DNA of 64,000 nucleotides. Origin: Rattus norvegicus (taxonomy: Eukaryota > Chordata > Mammalia > Rodentia > Muridae). The notes below the pieces were generated by a model that saw only the letters and a list, made by a program, of their open reading frames with translations, ran no database searches and was not told the DNA's origin. Shown here one piece after another: positions 10,996 through 23,907 of the stretch. Where the stretch lies: NCBI RefSeq assembly GCF_036323735.1, contig NC_086022.1, positions 69,848,202 to 69,912,201 of the forward strand, given 5' to 3'. Each line of letters starts with the position of its first letter. Positions within the stretch are counted from its first letter, which is position 1. The translations under genes and the position numbers were made by a program.

Positions 10996-12775
10996 ACCTA
11001 GGAAAGAAAGCCATTAGAAATATCACCTGTCCTTGCTCCCCCTCCCCCACTGCCCGGAGGTCGCCATAGCACAAAGCTTTCTTTTCTTTCCAAATCACTG
11101 GCAAAACCCCTAAGAAACGCATGTACTTGGCATTCGGAGGCACGCACACGCCAGGTCCTATAGGAGAGCACTTGATGCAGGTAATTAAAAGTGTCAGCTC
11201 CTTATCCAGGAGAGGTTTCTATTAAATTATGTACAGTAAATATTTTTGCAAGTTGGAGCTCTGAAGAAGACTTATTGATCTGTGGCAAACTGCCAGACAG
11301 CTGGTAAAGATTTGGAAACCGGTTCTCAGTCCAGGGCAGGTCTTAAGAGGGGTGGGAAACAAAACCATCTGAAGGATCTGTTCTTCCACCTGCCTCTGCC
11401 TCTGCTGAGGTGCCTGCAGTTTCTCCCAGGACTACTGAATCAATAGCAAACAGTGGCATAAACTGCTTGGCTTGTGTTGCCTGAGTGATTCTGATCCAAG
11501 CCATAGCAACACTGTTGATAATCTGGGTGGCCCAGATGGAATTCTACATCATGGAGGGAGGATTGATGCCAGGAGATTTAAGTAGATCCGAACCACATAG
11601 AGGGGACAATAAGGGGTAGTGGAGAAGATGTTGCTACCCTGACCTTAAGCTCTGTCCCTGCTTCAAAAGTTCATAGCCTATATCCTGAAATCACTATACT
11701 ACTCCATCAGTCTGACACCAGCGGCCAGCACCCATGGCTGCCTAGGACCCTCATCTCAGCTCCAGTGCTGGGGCTCTTCCCTGGAGTGTTCTCTGAAAAG
11801 GTGGTGATCATTTGGGCCTTGAAAACAGTGGTGGGAGGCGAAGCCAGATGGGATTGGATCTCTTCTTGTGCTTTCGTTTGCATCCTACTGGACAGGTACA
11901 CTACAGGGACTGACGGGCAATAGCTGAGAGGCTCCCCTGCTGCCTCTCCCCTGAAGGCTTAGCTGAAGTTCCCTCCCATTCATGGTCTGTTCAGGGTAAT
12001 ATTCCAGGTTTCTAGACACCACATCCTGGAGCGCGAGGGGACTCAACAAATACTTACTCAGTTCACAACACTCATTCCTTCTACATCTTGATTAGTTATT
12101 CTGAGGTTCCCAGGGCTAAAGCAATGAAGAGAAGATCATCTTGGTGTTCAGGCATGTAGAGGATTGCCTCAGGACCTAGCATCCAAGGGCCCCTTTGCAT
12201 TTGAAAACCCCTGATAGGCACAGAGAACCAGAAGCAGCCTGAAGTCACAATAAAACAATGCCTGCAGCCCGTCCTTACCCTCTTTCCATCCTGGTCTCCT
12301 GTCCCATGTTTCTGGAAGTTCTCACACTTTCTACCTTCTTTTTCCCCTCCCCAGTGTTAAGAGCATGACCACAGGGACATGGCATGAACTGAGGCAGAGA
12401 GTTTGTGTCCCCCATTTCCTTTCATCCTGCTTCCTGATACTTTGCAGATTGATGGCTTATTTACACCTTCAATTGTTATGGAAGAGCCAAAGAAAGGGAC
12501 CCACAAGTAGACAGTTTTGCTGCTCATTGGTAACTTAAGTCTGGCGAGAGAAGCTTCTGAAAGCAGCAGTAACATAGCACATGGATAGGAGTTGCTATTC
12601 CCGCCCACCCTCTGCCTTTGAACTTCTCATGGCCTCGCCTCTCCCCCCACTAGCACCTTAGAACAAGGACTTGTTTGCATTCTGAAATGTGTGTAGTAGA
12701 TTCATGGCTGCGTCAATCAGGCTTGGCATTTTAAGTGAACATCCTAGGTAAATTATAGAGAAAGCTGCAACCTTC
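10996..12775. other. Unassigned sequence with regulatory-looking block
   Basis: No gene recognised. The part from about 11150 to 11330 carries 'ggtaattaaaagtg', 'ctattaaattatgtac' and 'ttattgatc' in otherwise high-complexity sequence, suggestive of transcription-factor sites. The remainder has no recognisable structure. Confidence 0.35.
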
Positions 12776-13090
12776 ATGTTGTGTGAGTGTGTGGGGAATG
12801 CATGGTACATGTATGTGGGGTTTGTGTGTATGCATATGTATAGTGTGGGTTTGTGTGGTATAAACTTCTTTCTCTGTGATGTGTGTGCTTATGTGTGTGC
12901 TCTCTCTGTATGTATGGTGTGCACATTATATGTATATGTAGAGTATGCATATTGTGGTACGTGTCTCCTCCCATCTCTGTATCTACATGTATGGTGCGTG
13001 TGTATGTGTGCGTGTGTGTGTTAGGTCTCTCCCTTCTCTGTGTCTGTGTTTGTGTGGACTTGTTCCAACCAAATCCTCTCTCTCTCTTTC

Positions 13091-13127
<37 letters not shown>

Positions 13128-13131
13128 GTGC
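12776..13131. repeat. TG-rich degenerate tract ending in (TCTG)n
   Basis: Degenerate TGTG/TATG sequence (12776-13070) passes into pure TCTG units (about 13094-13128). Overlapping open frames on both strands are repeat artefacts. Confidence 0.88.
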
Positions 13132-13849
13132 TGAAGAAACTTGCTCCTTTTCCTCCCACCATCTCTGGGAGAAGGGAGGCTGCTCTGTGCTTGGGGTTTA
13201 GCTCTCTGCGGGAGCTGTCCCCGGCTGTTTAAAGAAGGCTTTATGCTTTGCAGCCTTAGATCATTTCACATGATGAAACATCGTCTCACTGCTGACAATT
13301 GTAATTTAAAATGTTTGACGGTCTCTTTAGCTGAAAAAGAGGAATCATCTCTTGCCATAGGCAGACGTGGAGAGCCGCTGTTACCAGCAGAGCTCACTGG
13401 GTCTGGCAGCCTCGCTCTGGGTCTTCACGGGTTATGTGATGTCACTGGAAGCTTTTCCTCTCTCTTGTCCCCCTGCCCCTTCGGAGCTGCTGTCCCCCTC
13501 CCTGGAGCTCCTTACATTGGGTTCTGCACACCACTTACTTCTGTCCTCGTTTCTCAGTCCAGGGGCTGGCCCTGTGTTCATGCTGGGGGTGTGAAACCAT
13601 GTTCACCTGCTTCCGTGGACTCACCGTGCCATAGGAAGTGCCGACTTTAGGACTCACAATGCCTATCTGTTTGGGATATTGTGGTTTCTAGAGCCAGGGC
13701 TGTAAGGTCCAAAGCACAAAGATTGGTTGAGTTGATCTCAGTTTTATTATAAGAATTATGTCCATGGGATAGTGTATTTCCAATATTAGGTCAACTGCAC
13801 CCATGTATCATTTTATTGTCCTGTTGAATGGATAACATTTTCTATAACT
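13132..13849. other. Unassigned sequence containing a 169-codon open frame
   Basis: A plus-strand frame runs from 13141 to 13650. Its predicted product has no recognisable domain or signal-peptide-like start. The sequence at 13240-13345 (tcatttcacatgatgaaacatcg, acaattgtaatttaaaatg) looks more like non-coding regulatory DNA than coding sequence. I do not call a gene. Confidence 0.35.
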
Positions 13850-14532
13850 CTTACTATCATTATTTCTTATACCACCATCATTAACACTGTTGCTACCGCT
13901 TTCAACACTAATAACATCACCATCACTGTCACTGTCACCATTATCTCTGTTGTCACTAACTCTACCATCTTCATCATCACTATTGTGACCAGTATCAGCA
14001 CTACCACCTTTATCTTCAACACTGTTACTTCCACTGCCTCCTTCACTACCCACCGCCACCACCATCACCCCTATCACCCCTATCACCGCCATCCCTACCA
14101 CCATCACCATCCACCACGATCACTGTCACTATAGTCACCACCATCCCCATTACTACCATTACCATCACCACCATCACAACTATCACCATTATCACTGTTA
14201 CTACTGTCACTGCCACCCCTATCACCATCATCTTCATCCCTGATGCCATGTTTATCACCACTGTTACCATCACCATCATCACCACCATCACCGTCATCAC
14301 CACCATTAACAAAACTTTTATTATCACCATTAATATCACCATCAGCAACACTTGTTACCATCACCCCTATCTTATTCCCACCACCGTCATCATTGCCACT
14401 TCTATCAACTCTACTGCCCTTATCACCATGGTCACCATGACCTTCATAACCATTGTCATCATTACCCCTGTCTCTGTCACTGCCATTACCACTACTGCCT
14501 TCATCATCACCATCATTACTACCATCCCCATG
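13850..14532. repeat. Long degenerate (CAT/CAC/ACC)n trinucleotide tract
   Basis: About 680 bp keep a three-base period built from ATC, ACC and ACT words on the plus strand (GGT/GAT on the minus). Because stops are rare in this register, several frames of 67-128 codons open on both strands, with predicted T/I-rich, H-rich, G/D/S-rich and V/M-rich products. These are typical trinucleotide-repeat artefacts. The tract is degenerate, so it is old or has been homogenised incompletely. Confidence 0.93.
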
Positions 14533-14599
14533 ACCAAAATGTGTTTTTACTTTAAAGTAAAAGCAAGAAACTCATTAAACGTACTTCCAAGAACTGTTA

Positions 14600-14790
14600 T
14601 ACGTGCATTACATGTATTACTACAGTTACTATAATATCTCTGTAAGATACTCAAATATCATTTGCCTTGTTTCTCAGTATCAATAGCTTCATTTTATAGT
14701 TTATAAATTTAAGTTTCAGAGATGTTCATTGATGTATCCTAGGTCACAGAGTTAATAACTGGTGAAGACCATATTTCTCCATGTTTGGCT
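14600..14790 (-). mobile_element. MIR SINE fragment, reverse orientation
   Basis: 'ctataatatctctgtaagatact', 'gcttcattttatagtttataaatttaagtttcagag' and 'cctaggtcacagagttaataactgg' follow the reverse complement of MIR ('ctcacaacaaccctatgagg', 'cccattttacagatgaggaaactgag', 'aaggtcacacagctagtaagtgg'). Confidence 0.7.
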
Positions 14791-14794
14791 ATAG

Positions 14795-14822
14795 ACTCTC
14801 TCTCTCTCTGTCTCTGTCTCTG

Positions 14823-14902
<80 letters not shown>
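14795..14902. repeat. (TC/TCTCTG)n-(GT)n compound microsatellite
   Basis: TCTC units with interspersed TCTCTG (14795-14858) run directly into about 22 GT units. Confidence 0.97.
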
Positions 14903-14908
<6 letters not shown>

Positions 14909-15061
14909 CTTTATCTATGTAGGTCAATGCTTATTTTTGGCATTTTGATGAAGAGGAGGTCATGGTCATGGGGTCCATTTAGCCATTGAAGACACTGTCA
15001 ACAATAGGGGCAGAGAATATTTAAGAGCATTCCTAAAGGCACAGAACAATAGCTTGAGATT

Positions 15062-15277
15062 TAATTTTTTAATATATTTTCTTATTTTATGTGTATGTGT
15101 GCATGTATTTTGTGTGCATGTATGCATATGCACTACATGCAGAGATAGAAGAGGGTGTTAGATACCCTGGGATTTGAGTTTCAGGTGGTTGTGAGCCACC
15201 ATTTTGGTGTTGGGAATTGAACCAGCCTTCTGTAAGAGAAACAGGTGCTCTTAACCACTGAATATCTCTCCAGCCCA
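15062..15277 (-). mobile_element. B3 SINE, near full length
   Basis: On the minus strand the element starts 'gggctggagagatattcagtgg' (15277 downward) with a tRNA-like A/B-box region. It continues 'aatggtggctcacaaccacc' and 'acaccctcttctatctctgcatg', and ends in an A/T-rich tail at 15062. This is the B3 layout, related to B2. Confidence 0.88.
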
Positions 15278-16232
15278 TAGTTTGAGGTTTTAAAGGGTGG
15301 GGTTATTTTTTTTTCCTTCATCTTTATTAACTTGGGTATTTCTTATTGGGGTTATTTTTTAGATTCTGTGGTTAGAATTAATTAGAACAGTAGAGGTATA
15401 AGATGGGGGAAAGACAAGAAAATTTTGGTCATAATGCTGTTAAAACTCTTCCTAATAAGCCCATTTTGTTTAAAATTGCTTATATCAGGGAGAAATTTAA
15501 TGTAAATTAGTCAATTATATAATCAAACTTCTTCTCAACCTTTTCTTTTATTCACTCGCAACTTTGTTTTCTTCCCTGGGAATCGAAGAAGCACATAAAA
15601 ATAATCTTTGAGGTTTGAGATGTGATCATACTTACTCCGGCCAGAAGCACCTCATTAAGATGTTAGCCATGAACACAGCCAGGACCCCAGAGGGCCTGTC
15701 CTCTGCCTGACATTGGATGGGGAGGGAAGGAAGATAGGGTAATGTCACTTATTCTTACCTTGTCTAGAACAAAAGAAAGAAAAGTCCAGGCTCAGTGGTT
15801 CCAGGCATCTGTGGCACACTGCCTGTCAGATCTGGACAGCTTAGCCTGGTGAGTGACTTCATGATGTTTGACAAACTAGGAAGTTGCAGGGAAAACTGTG
15901 CTTGCTTCAAGTATCTCAATGGCCAATGACTGGGCCGTGTGGTTATCTAGAAGATGGTGTGCACTGGGGGCGATGGGTGTTGGCCACACTCGATCTACCT
16001 CTCCCAGCTGTCAGTACTACTGTCAGTGATGACATGGCTCTTTAAAACGTCACAGTATTAATTCTTATCTCAGAAAATAGGGCTTTGGAAAAATGTTTGC
16101 TCTGGATGCATTTCTCCACCCCCCTACCCCCATTTACAAACCACAGAAAGGAGCTACCCCTGACTCAGAAACTGGATCCACCATTAAAATGCAAGTTTTT
16201 ATTTCAGAAACATGTGAGGATTTCCATGGTAG

Positions 16233-16234
<2 letters not shown>
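15278..16234. other. Unassigned sequence
   Basis: No gene or named repeat recognised. A diverged AT-rich part (15420-15610) and a GC-moderate part (15640-16030) have no open frame of note. Confidence 0.4.
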
Positions 16235-16292
<58 letters not shown>

Positions 16293-16316
16293 CTGTGTAT
16301 CTATGTGTCTGTGTAT
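16235..16316. repeat. (GT)n microsatellite
   Basis: About 26 pure GT units (16235-16286), then an imperfect GTGTAT/GTCT tail. It abuts the MaLR LTR that follows. Confidence 0.97.
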
Positions 16317-16721
16317 GTTAGGGCTTCTATTCCTGTGATAAAATACTATAACCAAAATCAGCTTGGTAAGGAAAGGATTTATTTCAGCTCACAGTTCTGC
16401 CTCACAGTCTATCACTGAAGAAGAGAGGGCAGGAACCTAAGCAGGGCAGAAACCTGGACATGGGAACTTAAGCAGAAGCCATAGAGGGATGCTGCTTACT
16501 GGCTTGCTCATCATGGCTTGTTCAGCCTGACTCCTTATAGAACCCAGGACCCCCAGCTATAGATTGGCACAGTTCACGGAGAGCTGGGCCCTCTTGAATC
16601 AATTACTAATTAAGAAAATGCCCTACAGGTTTGTCTACAATCTATCCAATGGAGGTATTTTCTTGATTAAGATTCCTTCTTCCAAGATGATCCTCATTTG
16701 TGTCAAGTTGACATAAAAACT
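16317..16721 (-). mobile_element. Rodent ERVL-MaLR solo LTR
   Basis: The block starts 'gttagggcttctattcctgtg' and ends 'tgtgtcaagttgacataaaaact'. Read on the minus strand it is the well-known rodent MaLR LTR of about 400 bp: it begins in the 'tttatgtcaacttgacacaa' region and ends 'cacaggaatagaagccctaac'. It shares its layout with 49350-49746, which lies in the opposite orientation. No internal retroviral region follows, so it is a solo LTR. Subfamily (ORR1 or MT) is not resolved. Confidence 0.75.
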
Positions 16722-17454
16722 ATCTGTGTATATGTATGAGTGCGTGCATGTGAGCACCCTTGTGTATGAGTGCATGCAATTTAGCACTATGCTACATAGT
16801 AGTATAGTATGCTACCATACTACTACATATAGTAGATATATACTGTAAATGCCTGAAAGGATGGCTCTAAAGCCCAAGGCTGAGGCATTTAAATAGTAGA
16901 TAACTCTTACAAACCAGATGAGAAAGATAGCAAGAAACTGCTGGAATACATTCAGATTTCAGAAGTCAGGCTATGCAGAAAGCCAGAAAAAAATGAAGAC
17001 TATGCTTGAGCAAGATACAATAAAGGGGATTACAATGAGCAAAGGAGAGTAAAAGCACAGAGAGTTCAAAATGCTGCAGGTTCAGATGTAAAAACAAATA
17101 GAGAAGCAAGACTTTGTTGTGATTCGGGAGAGAAAGTCTGAGCACTGAAGTGCTTTCTTACCATACCTTCAAAGCATTGCTCTCTTCCTGCACCTTTCTT
17201 GGATCACGGCAGACATAGGCAGAGGCAGAGTATCAGGGAGAAACTGCCCAGCTCAGGCTGCCATTTAAGTGGACAGACTTGTGTTGGGCAACAATTGCAA
17301 AACATTTGCTGTCCACCTGGCTGGAAGCCAAAGAGTGGTACATTTGACTGTCAGTAGGATTTAGGGCAAGTTGGAAAAGATTATCTTGTCATGCTGGATT
17401 AAGACCAGGATCAAATTAAAATATAATTATCATTAGGTATGATTTGATGAAAGG
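16722..17454. other. Unassigned sequence with a small AT-rich palindromic stretch
   Basis: At 16795-16835 TAGTAGTAT is followed by ATACTACTA, a 9-bp inverted repeat with a short loop. The rest has no recognised gene or repeat. Confidence 0.4.
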
Positions 17455-17829
17455 GGTAAAAAGAATAATACCCACCTCTGTGTTTCTATATCTTAATGCC
17501 TAGAACCTGTGATCATGTTACCTAACAGCTCAAGGGCCTTTACACATGTGATTAAGAGCTCTTTTAAGATACTACAGCATTGACTCTGAAGATAGCAGAC
17601 GGGGCTGTGAACTAGGGAATATAGACAGACTCTTGGAGCTATAAAAAAGGCAAAGAAACAGACACTGACTCCTAATAGGACCCAATTTGGCCACCACTTT
17701 GACACTTTAATGTCAGTGAAACCCTTTTGGGACTACTGAGACCTATGAAACTGTGTGATAATAAATTGTGTCCTTTCAAACTATAGATTTGTTAGTTTTT
17801 AATCATAGCAACAATAGAAGACTAACACA
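17455..17829 (+). mobile_element. MLT1-type ancient MaLR LTR
   Basis: 'cttaatgcctagaacctgtgatcatgttacc', 'cctttacacatgtgattaagagctc', 'ggcaaagaaacagac' and a 3' end 'aactgtgtgataataaattgtgtcc ... agcaacaatagaagactaacaca' match MLT1 in order. The AATAAA-containing 'ataataaatt' is the LTR polyadenylation region, and the element ends in CA at 17829. No internal region is adjacent. Confidence 0.82.
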
Positions 17830-19064
17830 TATACTCTTTTCTCTGAAATATATTTTTATTTATTTATTTTAGCAGCTTGGCCTAGACAGTTCATCTATAA
17901 ATCCTGTTATTATAATTTGGCTTGAATAATGTATTATTTGTGTGGCACTTACATAAAGGTTAATGTCTGAGAAAGGAGTGAAGGTATGTCTTAGTCTCAA
18001 CCCCAAATCACCTGTGTCCACATCTTTGGATGTCTCAGTGGTCATATTACTACCTGTCGATGGTATGGTTTTGAACTTGGGGCTGTGGGGGTGCAGCTTG
18101 TAAGGCAAGCAGCAGCCACAGTGGGAGGTGATGGTCAGGTGACACATTTTTAGTCAGAAAACAGCAAACAAGCAGCATGTCTCAACATGGAATTGTACCT
18201 ATTAGTTTGGTGGGTTATTGATGGTTTAGGTAATCATTCCAAGAGAATGATACCTTTGCAGAAAAGAGGCTCTGCCCCTCTCGGGGACCCCTAGAGTAGT
18301 GTGCAATGTCTGTTCTGCAAGATCACTTGATGTTCTTATGTCTTCAGTGTTTTATTCATCATGCTTCTGCATCTTCCCACCCATGTCCCTAAACATGTCC
18401 CTTCTCCCAGATCAGAAACAAAGGCATGCTCTGTGAAATGGCACTTAGAGCAAAACTATCATATGAGACCGAAGCCTGGAGACACGAACACTTTCACGAC
18501 AGCCCCGTCTAAGGACAGAGGAGAAGGCAGGGGTCTCCCTCACCCAGAGCTGTTTTTGATTCCATTTGGAGTTATCTACACAAGCTAGAGGGAAAGATGC
18601 GAAGTGCTTGCTGGGTTTTGTTGCTATGGAAACTGGCAGAGACAAAAGGCCACAAAAATGAAGGAATAAGATGACATATAAGGATTTAAAAACAAAACAA
18701 GACAAAATGGGGATGTCTTCCTTCCTTCTCTACAATGTGTCCCTGTAGCTTGGTAAATGCTGTGGTTCGATGGGTCACTTCAGGGTGGAGAAGGGGGGCC
18801 TGCGGGAGGAAAAGGACAAGGGATTTAGCTTTTCTCCTGTCGCCCTTTTTAGCTGCTTAATCCAATTAAGAATTTTCTCTTTAATTTCTTCTTACCACAC
18901 GTCTTAGGAAAACAGTCTGCCTACATCCCTGAAGGCAGCATAACGAGCTCTGTTTCTCTCTAAGGGGAACATTCAACCTACCACCAAGATCACTGTGAGA
19001 ACCATCTCAAGCCCAGTGGACTGCTTGCCTTTGGGGGGCGGGGTGGGTGTGAGAGGCCCTGTGC
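17830..19064. other. Unassigned sequence with regulatory-looking block
   Basis: A TTTATTTATTTATTT run starts the stretch (17855-17871). The part at about 18825-18960 (gctgcttaatccaattaagaa, ctttaatttcttcttacc, cacacgtc) is AT-rich, high-complexity and non-coding. No gene recognised. Confidence 0.35.
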
Positions 19065-19175
19065 TTGTAGGAGATGTAGGCAGGCCTGGAACTTACTATG
19101 TAGCCCAAGCTGGTGTTGAACTCAGTAATCCTCTTTTCTCAAATCCCCTAAGTCACAGGAACCACACCCCTGCCT
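19065..19175 (-). mobile_element. Diverged B1 SINE fragment
   Basis: 'gcctggaacttactatgtagcccaagctggtgttgaactcagtaatcct' matches the reverse complement of B1 ('cctggaactcactctgtagaccaggctggcctcgaactcagaaatcc'). Confidence 0.8.
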
Positions 19176-19528
19176 TTTGATTGGAGTGATTTCCTTCTGA
19201 CTCCCAGTGAGCAAGGCACAGCTGCTGGCGGTGGCTGAGAAGCGACACAGGGAACTAGTGGTGGTCTGTAAACTGTCATGTCAAGTGATCTGGTGGTCCA
19301 GATCCTTTTAGTTGTGGGGAAATGGGCCAGAATCTCAAATAGCCCTCTTTTTAAATTAAGAAAACAAAGAAACAAAGTCCATCAAGCTCTTTGTCTTGAA
19401 AAGCCCAGAAAGCCCCCAAAGCCCCTCCATCGGTCATATTCCACCAGAACCCTAAGCTGTTCCAATGACTCTTTCCTTCACAGATTTGTCTGGACTTCTC
19501 CAATGTCCATGGTGGGAACTTACAAATC

Positions 19529-19531
<3 letters not shown>

Positions 19532-19589
<58 letters not shown>
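19532..19589. repeat. (CA)29 microsatellite
   Basis: Uninterrupted CA units. The surrounding open frames on both strands are repeat-extended artefacts. Confidence 0.98.
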
Positions 19590-19592
<3 letters not shown>

Positions 19593-19989
19593 TGAAAACC
19601 GAGTTGGAAATCTCTCTCTTTTATTGTTTCCAACCTTCTGCTGTTGGATGACTGAATCATTGACCAGTCCTCAACAGGACCATGGAAGCCAGGGAAGTTG
19701 GACTCTGATATGAAACACACACATGTAAAAGGTTCTAGCTATGGGGGCCACACCCAGACCTTCTGAGTGGGATCAGGCTTACGGAATACGTATACTTAGA
19801 ATCATCTTATACTTAGAATCAAGCTCACTTCCTTGGGCAGTGCAGTCACAATGATGTCTGAGGCTCCTTTAGTTCAGCTGGTTGACAAAGAATCTATTTG
19901 GATAAGAATAAGCAAATGTTTTTCTCCCAGATGGTGGGAAGAGCAAACTTAATGTCCACTCTAAACAAACTCTTCTCACAAATGTGTGG

Positions 19990-20030
19990 ACACACACACA
20001 CACACCACACACCACACACACACGCACACA

Positions 20031-20101
<71 letters not shown>
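19990..20101. repeat. Long (CA)n microsatellite with variant 5' part
   Basis: CACACC and CGCACA interruptions (19990-20035) precede about 33 pure CA units. Five open frames across it are artefacts. The alternating purine-pyrimidine sequence has Z-DNA potential. Confidence 0.98.
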
Positions 20102-20104
<3 letters not shown>

Positions 20105-20394
20105 CGGGCAGGACTCAGAGGCACAACTCAATCGATCCCGTTTATTTTTTCCACTTGAATTTCTGCAGCCAGTGAGGTGTGAAACTCTCTGACCTATCTC
20201 ATGGTGTGTCAGCCTTCAGTTTCTCTCAGTTTGATCGACCACTCTGCCCACCGCTGGTTGGTTCTTCATGCTGCGTTTCGCTGATATCTGTTCTGACGGA
20301 ATGCCAACTTCCTGTCATTCTTCAGTTTTTCATTGTTCCTGTCTAGCTGCTCCTCTTAAGCACATCTTAAACCTCCCATTTGCCAACTTAAGCT

Positions 20395-20562
20395 GTATCA
20401 GTCTGACCTGTGGGGCTTGCTAAAGCACAGATGGTGGGGTCTACTCCCAGGGTTGTGATTCATCCATTCTGGGCTTCAACCCAAGAATATGCTTTTGTAA
20501 CAAGCTCCTGGGCAATGCTCGTGCTGCTGGTCCAGGGACAACACTTTAAGAGGTGCTGCCCT
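20395..20562 (+). mobile_element. MER5A-type hAT-Charlie DNA element, fragment
   Basis: 'ggcttgctaaagcacagatgg', 'gtgattcatccattctggg', 'caagaatatgcttttgtaacaagctcctgggcaatgctcgtgctgctggtccagggacaacacttt' follows MER5A ('gggcttgttaaaacacagat', 'gcatttctaacaagttcccaggtgatgctgatgctgctggtccgggg'). It ends near 'aagaggtgctg', the degraded right terminus. Confidence 0.88.

Positions 20563-22524
<1,962 letters not shown>

Positions 22525-22575
<51 letters not shown>
22525..22575. repeat. (GT)n microsatellite
   Basis: About 25 uninterrupted GT units immediately before a reverse-oriented B4 SINE. Confidence 0.98.
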
Positions 22576-22576
<1 letters not shown>

Positions 22577-22614
22577 CAACTTTGGGTGTCTTACTTCTTT
22601 GGATGCCATCCTTC

Positions 22615-22828
22615 TTGTTTTTTGAAACAGAGTCTCCCACTAACCTGGTATTTGCCAGTGAAGTTGGGCTGTCTGACCAGCAAGCTCCAAGGGTCATCCT
22701 TGTGTGTTTCTCAATGATTCTGGATTGTAGGCATGTCACCACTGTGTCTGTTCTTTATGTGGGTTCTGGGAATGAAACGGAACCGCCTCTTGCTTGCACG
22801 TTACTGACTGGTCCATCTCCCTGCCCCT
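22615..22828 (-). mobile_element. B4-type SINE, reverse orientation
   Basis: 'tttttgaaacagagtctcccactaacctgg', 'ctgtctgaccagcaagctcc', 'gtaggcatgtcaccactg', 'tgggttctgggaatgaaa' and 'ctgactggtccatctccctgcccc' follow the reverse complement of B4: a B1-derived part fused to a tRNA-derived head. Confidence 0.78.
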
Positions 22829-23907
22829 TTTTCACTTATTTACATTAATAAATCTAAGGGTAGTGTGAGAGCTGGGGGTGCAGTGGTGTGGGGTATGATG
22901 TGGAAGGATGTATGTGTGGGGTGGGGGGAGTAAAGATTTGGGAACAACTTGAGACTGTTTACAGCAATTCTTCAAAGTTATTTATTGGCCCAGCATTAGT
23001 ACCAGGTTTTCCTCTTTCCTAATTTATGTAAAATCTGCATGGTGTCTCTGGAGAAGCCCCAGGCCAGCTTCTGGTCTGTTTTTCCGTGAGTGTATTCCTC
23101 CTTCTCTTCCTTTCTCTCCTCCATTTTCCCTCCCCTTCTACTTCCTGTCCTCTAGTGCTTCCCCCTTCCTGCCTCCTCCTCTACTACTCTTGCCAAAGGC
23201 AAAACTCATTGACATGAAATGTGTTTGTAATTAATGCGGCACCATGACAAACTATGGTTTCAAAATTTAATTTCCATAGGTCAGAATCTATAAGAACAGA
23301 ACCTTTCAAAACAATATTGACTCTACAGAGGGTTAGAAAGAGCGCAGATATATCTCATGTTTAGCAACAATATTAAATATGTCCTTGCTTCCCCCTGAGG
23401 CCTTCACCAGACAGATCATTTGATCTTGTTTTGTTTTGGTCATATCTAAAATCTTTGGCTTTTCTCACAGTAGGTTGTTTTTGTTTACTGATGGTTGTTT
23501 ATTTTTAAGTTGTGCAGCTGCTTGGTTTTTTAAAAACAAGGACCTCAAACCAAAGTGTCAGAAGATGTTCTGTAACTAAAGCACCAATCGTGTGACACCT
23601 TACCCTAAGCCCCTGGCTGAAGAAGAGCCTTATGTGATATATGACATTTCCCACGAAGCTCCAGTGGACAGTGGGCAGTGGGCATGTGCTCAACTAAGCA
23701 TTACGGCGGCTTCAAGGATGCTGCCATCTTGACTGGAGAGTCAAGTGCTTACAGAGAAGAGATATCTGGAAGAAAGAGACCATTTTGGCAAATTGCAATG
23801 CAGGGGAGAACAGTCTGAAATTAGTTAATCTAATTTAGACCGAGGGAAATGCAGCCATTTCCAAAAGAGTGTGTATAATTTCAGGCAGAAAGTGCTTCTC
23901 AACTGAC
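22829..23907. other. Unassigned sequence, polypyrimidine tract and regulatory-looking block
   Basis: A CT-rich run lies at 23095-23190. The part at 23206-23310 (cattgacatgaaatgtgtttgtaattaatgcgg, aaaatttaatttccatagg) is high-complexity and ATTA-rich. No coding signal. Confidence 0.35.

Noticed and set aside
12776..13131. Protein-coding exon rich in Cys and Val
   Set aside because: TG-repeat translation gives CV runs in two frames. There are no splice signals and no homology that I know.
14248..14634. 128-codon T/I-rich frame
   Set aside because: It is produced by the trinucleotide tract and is open in other frames and on the other strand too.
16722..16880. Hairpin at TAGTAGTAT/ATACTACTA as a structured RNA
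   Set aside because: The stem is 9 bp with AT-rich arms and has no family resemblance. Such stems are frequent by chance in AT-rich DNA.
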